This document shows positions 46,481 through 58,879 of a stretch of 64,000 nucleotides of DNA, in pieces; within the stretch, counting starts at the first letter, position 1; each line of letters opens with the position of its first letter. The stretch is taken from contig JAMXIF010000220.1 of the NCBI GenBank assembly GCA_028583685.1, positions 38,693,509 to 38,757,508 of the forward strand. The letters run 5' to 3'. Origin of the DNA: Petaurus breviceps papuanus. Taxonomy: Eukaryota > Chordata > Mammalia > Diprotodontia > Petauridae. Both the position numbers and the translations under genes were made by a program. The notes below the pieces were generated by a model that saw only the letters and a list, made by a program, of their open reading frames with translations, ran no database searches and was not told where the DNA came from.

Positions 46481-46619
46481 GCTAAGAAAATCTGTAGTAA
46501 GCCTAAATGTAAAGTGATATTTCACTGACCATTCTGCTTCTTTGTAACATAGTATGATTTTCAATTCTAGGAGAGATGTCCACATTTTTCAAGGTCCTCT
46601 CTTTGCTCTGATACAGCAT

Positions 46620-47051
46620 TGTAATGGGAATGAGAATTTGAAGATCTTCTCTACCTCTTTAAAGAACTGGGGGGCCGAGGGGGGGGAGGTTGAACACCTC
46701 CCCTGCTGTGAAGATAAACTCTGCCCCTTGATAGGCTGAATGTAATCACATGGAGCCTGGGGGTGGGAGGAGTTTGCTGAGGAGAAGCAGAGCCCACCCA
46801 GAGTGTCTCTGACAGTTGCAGACAGCTGGAGATGGAGGATGGAGGAATGTTTTGTGAGTAAATATTGATCATGTATTAGTTTGTGAGAAGGCTAAAGGAT
46901 GAATGGCTCTCAATTATTATGGCTTCTAAATATCTTTGGTAATTTGGCTTACTGGTTTTGGGATTCAGTTTTCTGGTGTCTAAATAAATCTAAATAAATA
47001 AAAATCAGTTTTATCCTTTATCTGGAAAGTCTGGCATATTTTGCTATCATA
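46620..47051 (+). mobile_element. Retroviral LTR, ~430 bp
   Basis: A retroviral LTR fossil. The start TGTAATGGGAATGAG aligns with the start of the antisense LTR at 28418-29052 (TGTCATGGGAATGGG). Both carry a 'ggctgaatgt..cacatgga' block. Polyadenylation-type aataaa words occur at 46981-47000. The 3' boundary is approximate and no target duplication was found. No internal region is attached. Confidence 0.62.
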
Positions 47052-47434
47052 CGTCATGTGATAGTTATAGTCATGGTCTCTATCATGATAATAGGTGCTG
47101 TATGTATTGCATTAGCACTACAAGCATTGCACCATAGAGCTAACAATGCTGGGAAATGTCAAGATATCTATCTTCCCTCTGAAACAAAGTGGACTATATA
47201 TAGGTTTTTTTTTCCCAATTGAAATAAATCACACAAGGATTTTAAATATAACTGAGATAGTACCAGTCCAACAATTGACTGAATAGAAACAGAGCAATGT
47301 TAAGACTTATGGCTGAGAAGCCATCTTCTTTAGGGGAACCTAGTATAGAATAAAGAAACTAGGAATTTGAAGAATTGAATTAGATTCTGGCTCTAATAAT
47401 AAAACCTTGAAGAAGTCACTCTGCAGTGATCTAA
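47052..47434. other. Unassigned sequence
   Basis: No gene is seen. A very weak MIR-like patch at 47370-47430 is not called. Confidence 0.35.
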
Positions 47435-47840
47435 CATGATCTAAGTTGGAAGGGATCTTTGAAGCTATCTAGTTCAACCCACACCTGAAGAATCCTTTCT
47501 GCAAATCCAGATAAGGAATCAAAATTTTGCTTGAAGGTTTCTAAATCAGGGGCAACCTTGTGTTTCCTAATGTAGCCTATTCCCCCTTGGGAGAGTTTTA
47601 TGTGCGGGTAACTTTTCTTAGCTCAAGCCAAAATTTGTTTCTTTGTACCTTGAAACCACTTATGTTAGCTCTTCCCCCAGAGGTCAAATAGAAAATGAGG
47701 GACATTCAAATATTTGGAAACAGCTATCATGTTCTAAGTCTGCTCTTGAACAAGCGAAATGACCTCAACTTCTTTAACCAATCATCATATGGTCTCTCAG
47801 CAACTTGGATACGCTCCTCTTGATGGAGATCAAGGTTACC
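47435..47840 (-). mobile_element. CR1/L3-clade LINE relic, antisense
   Basis: The plus strand reads 'agttggaagggatctttgaa', 'ctatctagttcaacccacac', 'ggggcaaccttgtgtttcct', 'tcaagccaaaatttgtttct', 'ggaaacagctatcatgttct' and 'caatcatcatatggtctctc', the familiar antisense CR1 order known across amniotes. No frame is open. It is a very old insertion. Confidence 0.75.
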
Positions 47841-48454
47841 CAATATCCTTTTTAAATTTTGTGAGCCTTAGTTTCCTCAATTTTAAAACTAGGACAATTA
47901 TAATTGCAAAATTCATGGATGTATTGTCAGAAACAAACAAGATAATGGACTTTAAACATAATATTACCATAGGGTGTGATAAAAATAGAACCTGATATTA
48001 TCATTATTGTGGACAAGAATTTCTGTAGCTATGACCATTGCTTCATTTCCTTCTAAAACCAGAATATAACACATCAGTCGTCCTATCTCCTTTCTACTAC
48101 CAAGACATGAGTTCTTGAACATTTTGTCATATATATATATATTAATTGAATTCTTGACTTCACTAGAGCTGAACAAACCACTGTTAACATCCCTTTTAGT
48201 ACCACATTTAGGCTTGTTGGGAATGAATGGGAAGAAGTAATATAAAGGGGACAGATGGACTTTGACCATCTGTCCTCTTTATTAAGCAGCTGGTAAATAC
48301 CAGCTGTGTTCTTATTCCATCACTTGTCTTTAATTTGCATATGTAAACTAGAGCTCAATTCAGAGTTCTACATTCCTGTCTCGTCTGTGTGACTAAATCT
48401 CCATATATATAGTTATACATTTGTATACACACATGTATAAGAATATATGTAATT
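47841..48454. other. Unassigned sequence
   Basis: No gene or repeat is recognised apart from a short AT run at 48130-48142. A 101-codon minus-strand frame (48269-47964) has no recognisable motif. Confidence 0.35.
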
Positions 48455-48660
48455 ATGGCTAGAACTTATATAATGCTTTGAGGTTTGCAAAGTCCTTTAC
48501 TAACATTATTTCATTTTATCCTCATAATAACCCTGGGAAGTAGGTGCTGTTATTATCATCTATGCTTTACAGATGAGGAAACTGAGGCAGACAATAATTA
48601 AGCGATTTTCCCAAGGTCACAATGTAGTAAGTATCTGAAGTCATATTTGAGCTCAGGTCC

Positions 48661-49005
48661 TTTTTTAAAAATTTTATTTTAGACTCAAACACCAGAACAC
48701 AAATACAGAATATAGAAAACAAAAACATATCATAAACTTAAATGTTGGAACTTAAATACAAAGGAAGACAGGGGGAAAATGTGTGTTATGCACCTAGCAG
48801 AGCATGAGAGGATTCAAAATATGTAACAATAAAATTTCATTTCAAGGAAACCTGTTTGATAAATACTACACGTTATGTTGAGAGCTGTAGATCTTTTCTT
48901 TGCTTCCTCATAAGTTTCCTTTTGTTTCCTGCTGTGCATTTTTTTACTTTGTTCTCCCCTGTCTTCCTCCTCCCCCCCCCCTCAGGCTACATTTAAGTGT
49001 GGATA

Positions 49006-49095
<90 letters not shown>

Positions 49096-51322
49096 TCCCT
49101 CTCTCTCTCTCTCCCTCTCCATATATATGTATATATGTATATATACACACACATAAATATATAGGCATATACTTTCCCAAACATTCTACTTATGTTGTTC
49201 TTATGTTTGTGCATAACTGTTGTTTCCTATCCTTCCTGCCTTCTCTACTTTACTTCTACCCACTACCTTGACCTCCTATTACTTGTCCACCCCACTACAA
49301 GGATGCCTCCCCTATCCTCCCATTCCCATAAATCTAAAGACCCTTTTATAGTGCCATATAACCTACCCCTTCGCCCTTTCCTCTGGAGATCCTTTCCTTA
49401 TCCTTCCATTCCCATTGATCTGAACACTGTTTTGTTACCCCTTTCAGTCTCCTTACTGAATTTATATATACATATATGTATATATGTACATACACACATA
49501 GACATATACACTTAGACAAATACACATATGTACATGCATATATATATACACACAAAAATTATATATGTATAATTTCCCTCTTAAACCTATTCTTGATGAA
49601 AGTAGATTACCACAACCACCAGTCTGCCTTCCCCATCTAATTTCTCTGTATGGATTCTTCCTCTTATGCCTCATTTGTATAAAATAATTACTCTTTTTAG
49701 CTATTCCTAGATGGTTTTACTTTTTAAGTTAATATCATGCTCAGGTTTACCCAAGTCTTTCTTATGTGCTACATAATTATTAATGAGTCTTAGAAATAAA
49801 TCTTGCATTTTACATATATAAAAAGTAAATGGTCTAACTGTATGAGTCCCTTTGTAATCAGTCTTTGTAATCAGTCTTTGGTATATATTTTATGTTTCTC
49901 TTGGCTCTTGTATGCCAAATCCCCTATTAAGTTCAGGTTGTTTTTTAAACAAAGTCCTAAAAGTCTGATGCTTGATCAATTGTCCATTTTTTTTTCTACT
50001 CAGGATAATACTAAGTTTTGCTGGGTATGGTATTTTTCGGCAGAGACCCAGTTCTTTGGATCTTTGATATATAGTGTTCCACAACCTGTGGTCCCTTAAT
50101 GTCTCTGCTGCTAGGTCATATGTGAAGCTAATTGTGGCACCATCATATTTAAATTGTTTTATTATTATTATTTTGAATATTTTATCCCTGATCTGAGGGT
50201 TTCAGAATTTGACTATTTTAGTCTTATGAGTTTTCCTCATGGGATCTCTTTTAAGTGGTGATTGATGGATTTTTTCTATTTCTACTTTCTCCCTTGTTCT
50301 AATGCTTCAAGACAAATTTGTTTATTTCTTATATTATTGTATCAAAAAAAATTGATGATAGCTTTCAGTTAATCCAATTATTTGATGTTTTCTCTTCTTG
50401 ATCTATTATCCAAATAAGTTGTTTTTTCTTATGTTTCACTTTCTCTTCTATTTTTCATTATTCATATTTTCTTTAATTATTTCTTGATCTCATAATTTCA
50501 TTGACTTCACCTTGCCCTGTTCTAGTTTTCAATGTGTCTTTTTCTTACTTAAGATTCTGGATCTCCTTTTCTAATTGGTTGACTTTCCTGTTATAACCTT
50601 TGTTTCTAGGATTATTATTATTACTTTTTTAGTTTTCCCTCCATCTCTCTCATTTGATTTTTAAAGTCTTTTTAAAGATCTTCTATGAATTCTTTTTGGA
50701 CAGGTGACCATTTGACATTTTTCTTTAGAGTAGAAGGAGTTTTCTTTACTTCAATATCCTCCTCTGAAGATAGACCCCAGTCTTCCCTATTCCCAAAATA
50801 GCTTTCTATGGTTGGATTCTTTCTCCTTTGCCTGTACACATTTTTGTGGTTTTAGCTTAATTTTTGTAATCACCTCTAGACCTGGAGTATGGGGGGCAGT
50901 GTTTCTTTCCCCAATCTTTAGTTCTCCCCTCTAGACTGGAACCAAAAGCCAAAGGTCCAACCTCCTGTAAGTGCCTATAGCCAGGGACTTTCTGCCCCAG
51001 TGCTCCTGTGCTCACCCTGTGTGTGTCCTTTCCTCCAAACCCCCTCTCCCCCCAAACCAACTAAGACCAGGCCTTGCTGCTCATTGTTAAATGGGACCCT
51101 AGCCTGGAAGTATTTACTCTTCACTAGGACCAAATCTGGTATTAGGATTTTTCTTCTGATCTTCACCAATTGTCCCAGAAAAATCCTATTGTGTCCCTAT
51201 TCTTATTTATTTTTACCTGCCCATTTTTCACCCTATGGTGTTATTTCCTCCCTTTTCTGGGGGAAAATATTGAGAGCTTGGTATTTTCTGACCTACTCTG
51301 TCATTTTCCCAGAATCCTCTCT
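48661..51322 (-). mobile_element. ORF2-less L1 (second half-L1-like subfamily), antisense
   Basis: Minus strand: the 5' end near 51320 is 'attctgggaaaatgacagag', then 5' UTR, ORF1 remnants (about 50750 to 49890), then 3' UTR with TA repeats and a CT tract to 48661. The ORF1 C-terminal frame (50084-49890) reads ELGLCRKIPYPAKLSIILSR and FRTLFKKQPELNRGFGIQEP. The flanks gagctcaggtcc (48649-48660) and gaggtcaggtct (51323-51334) agree at 10 of 12. The 5' and 3' ends differ clearly from the other half-L1s here, so it is a separate lineage. Confidence 0.78.
49009..49120. repeat. (CT)n microsatellite
   Basis: About 110 bp of CT with a few CCCT interruptions at the right end, inside the 3' UTR of the antisense element. 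Confidence 0.97.
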
Positions 51323-51402
51323 GAGGTCAGGTCTTTATGACTAACTGATATAGTGCTCTATCTACTGTACCACCTAAGTACCTCTCTTTCTTTGTCTTTC
51401 TC

Positions 51403-51595
51403 TCCATATATATGGTACATATATATGGTACACACATATATAATGCATATAATAATGCATATATTATATAATATAATGTGTACAATAATGTATATATTAT
51501 ATAATATAATGTATATAATAACATATATTATATATAATGTATATAATGCACACATATATGGTACATATATACACATGGATATTGCAAATAAAAGC
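51403..51595. repeat. AT-rich tandem/palindromic tract
   Basis: It includes two 33-bp direct units (51451-51483 and 51484-51516, about 30 of 33 identical) made mainly of self-complementary TATATA words. The word atatatggtac recurs three times. Confidence 0.8.
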
Positions 51596-53814
51596 ATATA
51601 TGAACATTTTGGAGCTCATTCTTTAGACTGAGTCTCTATTTTACTATCTGTAATTTCTGTTTATCTTTCTATATGTGTATATATATACATACACATAGAA
51701 ATGTACATTTACATAAATACATATACAGACAAAATTCAATTGTCTTAAAACTGCACTAAGGTTTTTGGGACATCCTACATTTATGTAGGAAGATGTGTGT
51801 GTGTGTGTATGAATGTGTATGCAAGCCTTCACACATGTATATGACTGTATAAATATATATTTATATGCATGTGTATATATGCACACAAATATGTGCAGTC
51901 TACATGTATGTGAATGTATATGGAAGTGGCAAAAATTTGAATTGTAAGTGAAGCACTAATTAACTTACCTTGGTTAAATTAACTAGTCATAGCTGAAGTA
52001 CTAAGAAACTCCTTGATCCTCATAAAGACAAGATTTGTTTCCCCTAGGGTATTAGATAAAGAAAACCAAAGCTTCCATAAGATTTAGATTTTTTCCCTTT
52101 CAAAATTGTCAATGAAAAAGCCTTCAGAATAGGAAATTAATTTGAATCTTGAAAATAAAATTAACATCTCTTTCTCCATTTTCCATCTGTAAATGTTGAT
52201 TTAGAACTTGACTATATTTAAGATGATTTCCAAGTCTAATAAATATTATGTGATTCCAACAACAAAAAAAATCATCAGAAATCATTTTGAGAAAATTTGT
52301 AGTCATAAAGATCTCTACAGCTTAGTATTTCACATCTTTTTATTAATGTTTTTTGTTGGGTATAGACCTTATGAAAAATAGATATCTTATTTACTTTGAC
52401 ATCTTTTTTTAAAGAACACAAAAATATAAGTTTAGTTGATCTTATCCCAATTTTTTTTTGTTTCAGATTAGGAACACAGAATTTAATGTCTTAAGAACTA
52501 AAACAAAAATTTCAGTAAATAAAGTCCACAAATATTGGGAGGAATATAATAATCCAGTGGTACTTTGTGACCAGTAGGAGTGTGTCAGAAAGGACAATAT
52601 CCCTGGAGACATGATTTTCTTCCCTTAGCCTTGCACCTTGTCAGAGTTTGTTACCAGACAGGAATCTTCCTTAATGGACTTTGTGTCCTAATTCTCCCCC
52701 ACTACATTTTCCCTGATCCCCAAACTGTTGTGTTCTGTCTCTTAGTCTTAACTTCTTACCATTTTGGGTGGGTTGTGTCCTCAATGCTTTTCTTATAGGC
52801 AGTCATTTGGGGACATTTGAGAAGAGACATAGTATTCCTCACACTAAATACTATCCTCTTAGACTATGCTGGCCTCCACAACTCCTTTGATCTCTTGTCT
52901 CCAGTCTACCTTAGCCATGTCCAAAGGTGGCCACATCTCAGAATCCCAGGTGCCAGATTTCCTAGCTAAGTCTCTAAGTAGATAATGTGCTTATATAGAA
53001 CTTCAAAAGATCCAAGTGCCTTAACTTATACATTAATGTTTCTACAGGACTTTTCAAAACTAAAAATTCTATGGCTTGCACATTTGCAGCATTCAGGCAA
53101 CATAAATGCCCATTTTGAACTGGTGATTATATATTGTTTCATAGCTCATGCTGACACAGCTTCAATTTATGTCATCACCACTATGGTGTTCTTGGGTCTG
53201 ATTACATTTAGACAAACCTCTCCAGGCTGATTCCAGGTGCTCATACTGCAAAGTGCTGGAATGAGTCAATGGTTTCTATGTGCCAGTGTGCACCACTTTT
53301 GAAAACTTTTCTTCACTTTTGTAAAGAATTTTATATTTGAGGTTGAATTATACTATCACCCAGGAAGTTCTAAAATCCATCTATGAATTCTGAGTTAAGT
53401 CAATTAATATAAAGACTAAGTTCTATGCAAAGATAAATTCTATGCCTCTTTGTTGTTTAAAATTTTTCTTTAGTATGGTAGTTTTTTATTAGGGAGGCAA
53501 TCTCTATTTTGGGTAATACAAGATGCTCATACTCAATGTAAATTTCTCAAAGTAGTCATTTAGCACATTGCTAGAGAACTGAGCTTAACATAGCTGTTAC
53601 CTACTACTCTTCCAAAGATTTTGAGCTTCCTTAGCTAGTCTCTGATCAACTACAAATATGATCACCAATACTTGTTCAGCTTTTGATTGGGAGTTAAGAT
53701 AGAAAATGAAGAGTTACTTTGATTTTAAATTGAATCTAATGCTTCAGGATGAATGAAAACTTTCAGAAGAATCTTCAGCTCACCATCAAAATGCAAAAAA
53801 AGAGATTCAGGGTC
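51596..53814. other. Mostly unique sequence, no gene seen
   Basis: TA/TG-rich patches at 51665-51710 and 51795-51905, then unassigned sequence. An 81-codon frame (52985-53230) lies in this non-repeat stretch without a recognisable domain. Confidence 0.4.
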
Positions 53815-54800
53815 GAAGGGTTTTGGAGCCAAGATGGTAGAATAGAGAAATCTTTCCCAATATTCACCTCCAAATACCTTTAAAATAATGACTCAGATTG
53901 AATTCTAGAGTGTCAGAGCCAACAAAATGCCAGAATGAGATATTCTTCCAGCCCAAGACAACATAGGAAACCAGAAGGAGAGATCTGTAACGAGGAGGTA
54001 AAGACTGACCTACAACCCACATGGATGAAACAGCAATGATGGCACTGATGTTGACTGAAGTAATAGCAGCTTCAGAAGTTCTCAAACTGGAAACTGGATA
54101 AGGTTTCCTTCTTGGATATTGGAGTATAGACATGGAGAGCAGTGACCACTCTACTCCCCAGATTAAATAACCTTGAAAGCACTAAAAGCTTTCCAACCCA
54201 AGAATTAACTTTGAAAACAGCACCATGAAAAAGCCTGAAGCTTGAGGCAGGGCTTCTCACCATATCCAAACCTCAACACCAGAAATGGATGTTCTAATCA
54301 AGAAATAGATTTGAAAAATGAAGAAACTGAAAATAATCTGTTCATAAAAAGCTATTATGGTGACCGGGAAGATCAAAACACAAACTCAGAAGACAACGAA
54401 GTCAAAACAATTATAAACAAAGCCTCAAAGGAGAAAAAATGTGAATTTGAAACAAAACCAACAAGAAATCCTGAAAGAGTGCTAATTCAAAAAAATTTCA
54501 AAATCAAATAGGAGTTATAGATGAAAAAAAGGTAAAGAAAAGACAGCAAAGGAAGAAAATTATAAAAAGATAATTAACAATTTGGCAAAAAAGACACAAA
54601 AAATACTGAGTAAAATTATACCTTAAAAATCTGGATTGCTTTAATGGTGCAAAAATTCAGCAATGAAAATAATTTCTTAAAAAGCAGAATTTGACAAATG
54701 AAAAAAGAACAAAAGTTCACTGAAGTAAATAATTCCTTAAAAATTGAATTGGGCAAATAGAAACTAATCACTCCACGAGGCATCAAGAAACAATAAAACA

Positions 54801-57634
54801 GGGAGTCAGAGACAAGATAGCAGAGCAGAAGCACAAACTTGGTATGGGTTCTGACTCTAACCACTTTGGAAAAAAAAATGACTCTAAACAAATTTTAAAG
54901 CTACAGAAATCACAAAGCGACAGAGAGAAACAAATCTCCTGCTGAAGACAGCCCAGTAGGCTAACAGGAAAGGTCTATCACAGTATACTGGGAGCTGAGC
55001 ATAGCCCCTCATGAGCCACATGGTTCTTGACCCATGGAGGCCTTGACCAGCATTGGCCAGAACAGACTTCAGCAGAGTGAATCACCAGCAGCTGTGGCAG
55101 TTTCCAGACTTCTCAAACCATAAAAACCAAAGACAAAGTAAAAGGTCAGCGTGGAGCTCTGTTGGAACAGGGTTGGATGGAAGAGTGCCATCCAGCCCCT
55201 GCCCCTGGGGTTATAAATGTGGGAGGTGAGGTGACTAGGCAGCTACCATATGGCTACCTCAGAAGCTCCTGGCCTATAGATTGTAGGGGAACCAAGAGAC
55301 CATTGAGAGGGTAATCACTCTCATGGTTTTGGGTGGTGGTCTGGGGGTATGTGGCCAGGTGCCATAGCTTGTGGAGGCAGTAGAGAGGATGCCCTCCTAA
55401 CAGCTTTGGCAGCTACAAAAACCACAGTGATTTGGGACAAAGATCTCTCCATTCTGGAAAGAAAATTCTACCGTGGCAAAGAGATCAAAAGCCAAGTAAT
55501 TGGTTTGCAAAATGAAAAAGCACAGGAAGCACAAACAGACCATACAATCCTTTTCTGGGGACAAAAAGGATCAAGGTATGGAGTGGGAGGGAGACAGCAA
55601 AATCAGAACTCTTGCATCAAAAGCCTCCAAGAAAATTATGAACTAGTTACAGGCCATGGAGGAGCTCAAGAAAAAATTTGAAACTCAAGTAAGAGAAACA
55701 GAGCAAAATTTGGAAAGAGAAATGAGAATGATGCAAAAAAAATATGAAAAGCAAGTCAACAGCCTGCTAAAGGAAATGCAAAAAAAATATTGAAGAAAAT
55801 AACACCTTAAAAACAGACTAATTCAAATGGCAAAAGAGCCCCCAAAAACCAGTGAGGAGAAGAATGCCTTAAAAAGCTGAATTTGCCAGATGGAAAAGGA
55901 ATTTCACAAACTCATTGAAGAGAATAACTCCTTCAAAATCTTCAAGATTGGAAGCTAATGACTTTATGATAAATCAAGATACTATAAAACAGATCCAAAC
56001 ATATGAAAAAAATAGAAGGCAATGTGAAATATCTCATTGGAAAAACCACTGACCTGTAAAATATATCCAGGAAAGATAATTGAAAAATTATTGGACTACC
56101 TGAAAGCCATTATCAAAAAAGGAGCCTAGACACCATCTTGCAAGAACTTATCAAGCAAAATTTCCCTGATATTCTAGAAGCAGAGGGTAAAATAGAAATT
56201 GAAATAATTCACCGATTATCTCTTGAAAAAGATCCCAAAAAAGAAACTCCTAGGAATATTATAGCCAAATCACAGAGATCCCAGGTCAAGGAAAAAATAC
56301 TGCAAGTAGTCAGGAAGAAGCAATTTGAGTACTGTGGAAACACAATCAGGATAACAGAAGACTTAGCATCTTCTACATTAAGGAATTGAAGGACTTGGGA
56401 TATGCTATTCTGAAGGTCAAATGAACTAGGACTAAAATCCAGAATCACCTACTCAGAAAAATTGACTTTAATGCTACAGGAGAAATATGCTCATTCAATG
56501 AAATAGATGACTTTCAAGCATTCTTGATGAAAATCTAGAGCTGAACAGAAAATTTGACTTTCAGATACAAGAAGCAAGAGAAGCATGGGAAGGTAAACAG
56601 GGAAAAGAAATCATAAAAACTTATTAAATTTGAAATATTTACATTCCTATATTGAAAAATGATAATTGTAAGTCATAAGGCTTTTCTCTGTATGAGGATA
56701 GTTGAAGGGAATATACACACACAGACATATATACATAGACATACATATGTATGTATAGAAGGGTATATGTTTATATAAATATGTATGTGAGTGTGGGCAT
56801 ATGTATGTTCATGTATACATAGAGGACACAGGATGAGGTGAGTATGAAGTGATGATATTTAAAAAATAAAATTAAGAGATGAGAAAAATTTATTGGGATA
56901 AGGAGAAAAGGAGAGATAGATTAGGTTAAATTATTTCATATGAAAGAGAAAACTGTTACAATGGAGTTAAAGTACAGGAAGGTGAAAGAGAATGGGACAA
57001 CCTTATTCTCGTTGAATTTGGCTTTAAGCAGAGAATAACATACACACCCAATTGGGTATCTTACCCTACAGGAAAATAAGGGGGTAGGGAATGAAGGGGG
57101 GGGGGTGTGACAGAAGGGAGGGCAGATTGGGGAAGAGGGTAGTTAAAAGCAAACATTTTTGAAAAGGGATAGGGTCAAAGGAGAAAATAGAATAAGGTGG
57201 GGGAGGGATAGGATGGAGGTAAATATAGTTAGTCTTTCACAATATAACAACTATGGAAATGATTTGGGTAACTACACATGTACAACCTATATTGAACTGC
57301 TTATCTTTGCAGTGGTGGCAGATGAGGAGGGAAGAAGGAAAAAATCTGGAACTCAAAGTTTAAAAACAAATGTTTTAAAAAAAATTTTTACATGCAACTG
57401 GGAAATCAGATATATATGCACTAGGGTATAGAAATCCATCTTGCCCTACTAGAAAGTTAGGGGAGTGATGCGGGAGTATGTAAGAGAGAACAGATTGGGG
57501 GAAGGGGTATTCAGTAGGCTTGCTATCTTGGGATGGTGTTAAGGGAAAGACAGGGAGAAAAAAACTGTAACTCTAAATCTTCTGGAAATGAATGTTGAAA
57601 ACTAAAAATAAATAAATTCATTTAAAATAGAAAA
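54801..57634 (+). mobile_element. Full-length half-L1 (HAL1-like) with target-site duplication
   Basis: 5' UTR from 'gggagtcagagacaagatag', ORF1 remnants about 55655-56590, 3' UTR with TA/GT repeats, ending 'actaaaaataaataaattc'. The flanks gaaacaataaaaca (54787-54800) and aaaacaatgaaaca (57635-57648) differ at two positions. At 2834 bp between duplications it is a complete insertion that never contained ORF2. Confidence 0.88.
55655..56590 (+). pseudogene. L1-type ORF1 remnant of the half-L1
   Basis: The coiled-coil start reads MEELKKKFETQVRETEQNLE, broken soon after. The second half is open at 56138-56389: MQELIKQNFPDILEAEGKIE then KEKILQVVRKKQFEYCGNTI and RITEDLASSTLRN, which is the end of the RNA-recognition domain and start of the C-terminal domain. 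It closes near 'ttctgacttt cagatacaag'-type sequence (gaagcaagagaagcatgg). Not functional. Confidence 0.8.
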
Positions 57635-58879
57635 AAAACAATGAAACAAAGTCAATAGAATGAAAAATTGTAGAAGAAATTTTGACTTATTTTATTGGGG
57701 AAAAAACAGCTAACATGGAAAATAGACTCAGGAGAGAAAATTTAAAAATTATTGAATTATCTGAAAACCATGATTGAAAAAAGTGCCTAGACATATTTCA
57801 AGAACTAAAAAAGATAATTGCCCAGATATTTTCTGACTAGAGGATAAAATATAAATCAAAAGATTTGACCAATCACCACCTGAAAGGGAACCCAAAATAT
57901 AAATCCCCAGCACTATTACAGCCAAATTACAGAGTTCTAATGTCAAAGAGAAAATACTTCAAACAGACAGAAAGAAAACATTCAAATACCATGAGGATGC
58001 ATTCAGGATCACACAAGATTTAGAAGCTACCATGTTAAAGGAGCACAGGTTTTGTAATATGATATTCTGGAAGGCAGAGGAATTAGAATTGCAACCTTAC
58101 CCTACAAAACTGAGTCTAAAACTTCAAGGGAAAAATAGATATTTAACAAAATAAAAGATGTTAAAGCATTCCTGATGAAAAGACTGGAGCTAAATAAAGA
58201 AATTTGACATTCAAACACAAGCTTCTAAAGAAGCATAAAAAGATAATGATGAAAGGGAAATTATAAGGGATTCAAAAATATTAATCTACTTGTTTTTTTT
58301 GAATGGGAACTTGAGTTATTTTACCATTATTAGGACAGTTAGCAGGATTTAACATAGAAAGAGTGGGAAGAAATGAGTTGATTGCGTTGGGATGATCTTA
58401 ATAAAATGCATTGATGGGAAAGAGATATGTCCAGGGGAAAACAGAAAGAAAGAAGAATATTGAGGAAAATTTTCCCATGCAAAATAGGTGCAAAAGAAAA
58501 ACTTTTATGATGAAGGTAAAAATAGTGGAAGGTTGGGCAATGCTTGAACCTCATTCACATTTAAATTGGTTCAAAGAGGGAAAATAGGTAGATTCAGTTA
58601 ATAATGGAAAACTATCTTATCCAATCGTGCAGTAGGAGCAGAAAAGGGGCAAAAGAAAGAAGGAGGTGATAAAATGAGGGTAGATAATGAAGACAGTAGT
58701 CAGTAGCAAAACAGATTTGAGAGCAGGGATAGGATAAAAAGAGAGAAAGATAAAAAAAAACAAAACAGGTGAACTCACCCATAAAATGGAAATGGAGAGC
58801 AGAATGAAATAGAAACCACAATCTAACAATAAATTGTTTACAAATAAAACAATTGAAACAGAGAGACATACACACAATT

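Larger units (their letters stand above)
48455..51388 (+). mobile_element. CORE-SINE (MIR3/THER-like) split by a 2.66-kb element
   Basis: The left arm (48455-48660) is 'atgctttgaggtttgcaaag', 'ctcataataaccctgggaag', 'ttacagatgaggaaactgag' and 'tttgagctcaggtcc'. The right arm (51323-51388) is 'gaggtcaggtctttatgact' and 'gctctatctactgtaccacc'. The arms join exactly at the family's 'gaactcaggtcttcctgac' position. The coordinates span the insert. Confidence 0.82.

Noticed and set aside
48900-49271. 123-codon plus frame and Arg/Glu-rich minus frames
   Set aside because: They are translations of the (CT)n microsatellite at 49009-49120 and neighbouring L1-type 3' UTR.
52985-53230. Hydrophobic 81-codon frame as a membrane protein exon
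   Set aside because: Composition reflects T-rich DNA, there is no splice-site support, and I recognise no family.
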